DNA from: Candidatus Gastranaerophilales bacterium
GTDB taxonomy: Bacteria > Cyanobacteriota > Vampirovibrionia > Gastranaerophilales > Gastranaerophilaceae
NCBI GenBank assembly: GCA_944323955.1
Contig: CALUUK010000011.1
Coordinates: forward strand, 1 to 64,000
Reading direction: 5' to 3'
Length of the DNA stretch: 64,000 nt
Shown in pieces: positions 63,175-64,000 of this stretch. The position numbers were made by a program, and so were the translations under genes. Position 1 is the first letter of the stretch. Each line of letters starts with the position of its first letter. The notes under the pieces were generated by a model, which ran no database searches, was not told the origin of the DNA, and saw only the letters and a list, made by a program, of their open reading frames with translations.

Positions 63175-63912
63175 ATGCAGATTAAAGATTATCAGGTTGT
63201 TCTTTTAGGTGTTATGATTGCTTTGGGCTGTGTTTTTTCCACATATATTCTTTCAAAGTCAATTATTGAATTTCAAAAACTTCAAACTCAAACAATCAGA
63301 GTAACCGGAAGCGCAAGTCAAAATGTTACATCGGACTCCTCTTCATGGGTTATTAATCTCAGAACAAGAACCGCTACATTAAAAGACGGTTATGCAAAAC
63401 TCAATTCAGACTCAAAAAAAATAAAAGAATTCCTGCTTGCTAACGGTATAGAAGAGAAAAATATTTCATTTTCTTCCATAGGAAGCTATGAAAATTATAA
63501 AAGAACGGTTAACGGCAATACTACAAATGAAGTTGAAAGCTATACCGTTTATCAGGGCGTTACCGTTAAATCAAACGAAACAGCCAAGTTGACGGAACTT
63601 TCAAAAAAAACCGATGAATTAATCAATCAAGATATAAATATGAATGCTGAAAATGTTCAATATTATGTTTCAAATCTGGATGATATAAAAGTTAAAATGG
63701 TCGGTGAAGCTGCAAAAAATGCCAAACAAAGAGCTCAGAGTATGGTTAAAGGAACAAATGGTCATATCGGCGCCATGAACAGCGCGAAGATGGGTGTATT
63801 CCAAATTGTTCCAGTTGATTCAACAGAAGTTTCCGACTACGGATATAATGATACTTCTGCTATTGAGAAGAAAGTTGTTGCAACCGTAAGCGCGACATTT
63901 ACGGTTAAATAA
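63175..63912 (+). CDS. SIMPL-domain (DUF541) membrane-anchored protein
   Basis: This 245-residue protein has an N-terminal anchor (VVLLGVMIALGCVFSTYIL) and an exported SIMPL domain with VTGSASQNVTSDSSSW, then NVQYYVSNLDDIKVKMVGEA and AAKNAKQRAQSM. The family (including BP26/OOP-like proteins) forms periplasmic assemblies, and its molecular role is not established. It has its own AAGGAG and follows tRNA-Gln by 29 bases. Confidence 0.88.
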   Translation: MQIKDYQVVLLGVMIALGCVFSTYILSKSIIEFQKLQTQTIRVTGSASQNVTSDSSSWVINLRTRTATLKDGYAKLNSDSKKIKEFLLANGIEEKNISFSSIGSYENYKRTVNGNTTNEVESYTVYQGVTVKSNETAKLTELSKKTDELINQDINMNAENVQYYVSNLDDIKVKMVGEAAKNAKQRAQSMVKGTNGHIGAMNSAKMGVFQIVPVDSTEVSDYGYNDTSAIEKKVVATVSATFTVK

Positions 63913-63940
63913 AGGCTTGAAATACAACCGGTTTTAGAAG

Positions 63941-64000
63941 CTATTTTTTTTCAAAAAGTGCACTGATAAAATCATCGGGATTAAAGAGCTTTAGATCTTC
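63941..64000 (-). CDS. C-terminal end of an unidentified gene (partial)
   Basis: On the minus strand an open frame enters from the window edge and ends at TAG (63941-63943). Its last residues read EDLKLFNPDDFISALFEKK. Too little is present to name it. It is convergent with the SIMPL gene. Confidence 0.45.
   Translation of the reverse strand, partial: EDLKLFNPDDFISALFEKK

Overview
This is a 64 kb stretch of AT-rich bacterial chromosome. Three things suggest a gut lineage of non-photosynthetic Cyanobacteria (Gastranaerophilales, 'Melainabacteria'/Vampirovibrionia). Ribosomal protein S2 starts with the cyanobacteria-like [10 protein letters not shown]. An autotransporter-type beta-barrel and an AsmA protein imply an outer membrane. 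Several lineage-type proteins carry an 'ISFG/NFG' start or very acidic repeats. I could not test this placement with a tree. Metabolic traits are anaerobic or fermentative: rubrerythrin, an Etf pair, a ferredoxin-nitroreductase, and the remnant of a hybrid-cluster protein gene.

Layout. 1-4 kb: nadE and glnA are divergent, followed by tRNA-His and a decayed hcp gene. 4-9 kb: a minus-strand operon holds a hexapeptide acetyltransferase, a membrane acyltransferase, a nitrilase-family enzyme and a divergent DXS-like enzyme. 8.7-11.9 kb: a ParB/sulfiredoxin-fold-like protein, a barrel-only autotransporter with a second membrane acyltransferase, and an XRE regulator. 11.9-19.2 kb: tRNA-Ser(CGA), then a 7.0 kb Mu-like transposon. 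The transposon has matched inverted ends, dead MuA and MuB genes, a BcgI-type restriction-modification pair and a DUF4143 ATPase. A 37 bp copy of the tRNA-Ser 3' end lies on its far side. 19-30 kb: surface functions, namely a coiled-coil/EF-hand protein with a CHAP-like end, a glycosyltransferase, a flippase, a membrane-anchored kinase-like protein, two tandem paralogues with variable acidic or Pro-rich repeats, a pyruvyltransferase and NfeD; rubrerythrin lies among them. 30-34 kb: a large AsmA-like protein. 34-46.5 kb: six paralogous radical SAM proteins sit among rpsB-tsf, a histidine kinase, RicT and a membrane glycosyltransferase-like protein. 46.6-60.7 kb: a ferredoxin-nitroreductase, an Lrp regulator with an aminotransferase, metY-metX-metW, a sugar MFS carrier, etfBA, nadB-nadC, an amino-acid permease and a glycosyltransferase. 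60.7-64 kb: mrnC, rimP-nusA, tRNA-Gln, a SIMPL protein and the end of another gene.

How parts fit together. NadB and NadC (early de novo NAD synthesis) and NadE (the last step) are all here but far apart. MetX makes O-acetylhomoserine and MetY sulfhydrylates it, with MetW alongside. RimP, NusA, S2 and EF-Ts are ordinary translation and transcription genes.

The two most unusual parts are the radical SAM set and the nested element at tRNA-Ser. Each radical SAM protein carries four cysteines ahead of the core, like an N-terminal twitch/SPASM half. Two tiny ORFs nearby are candidate partners.
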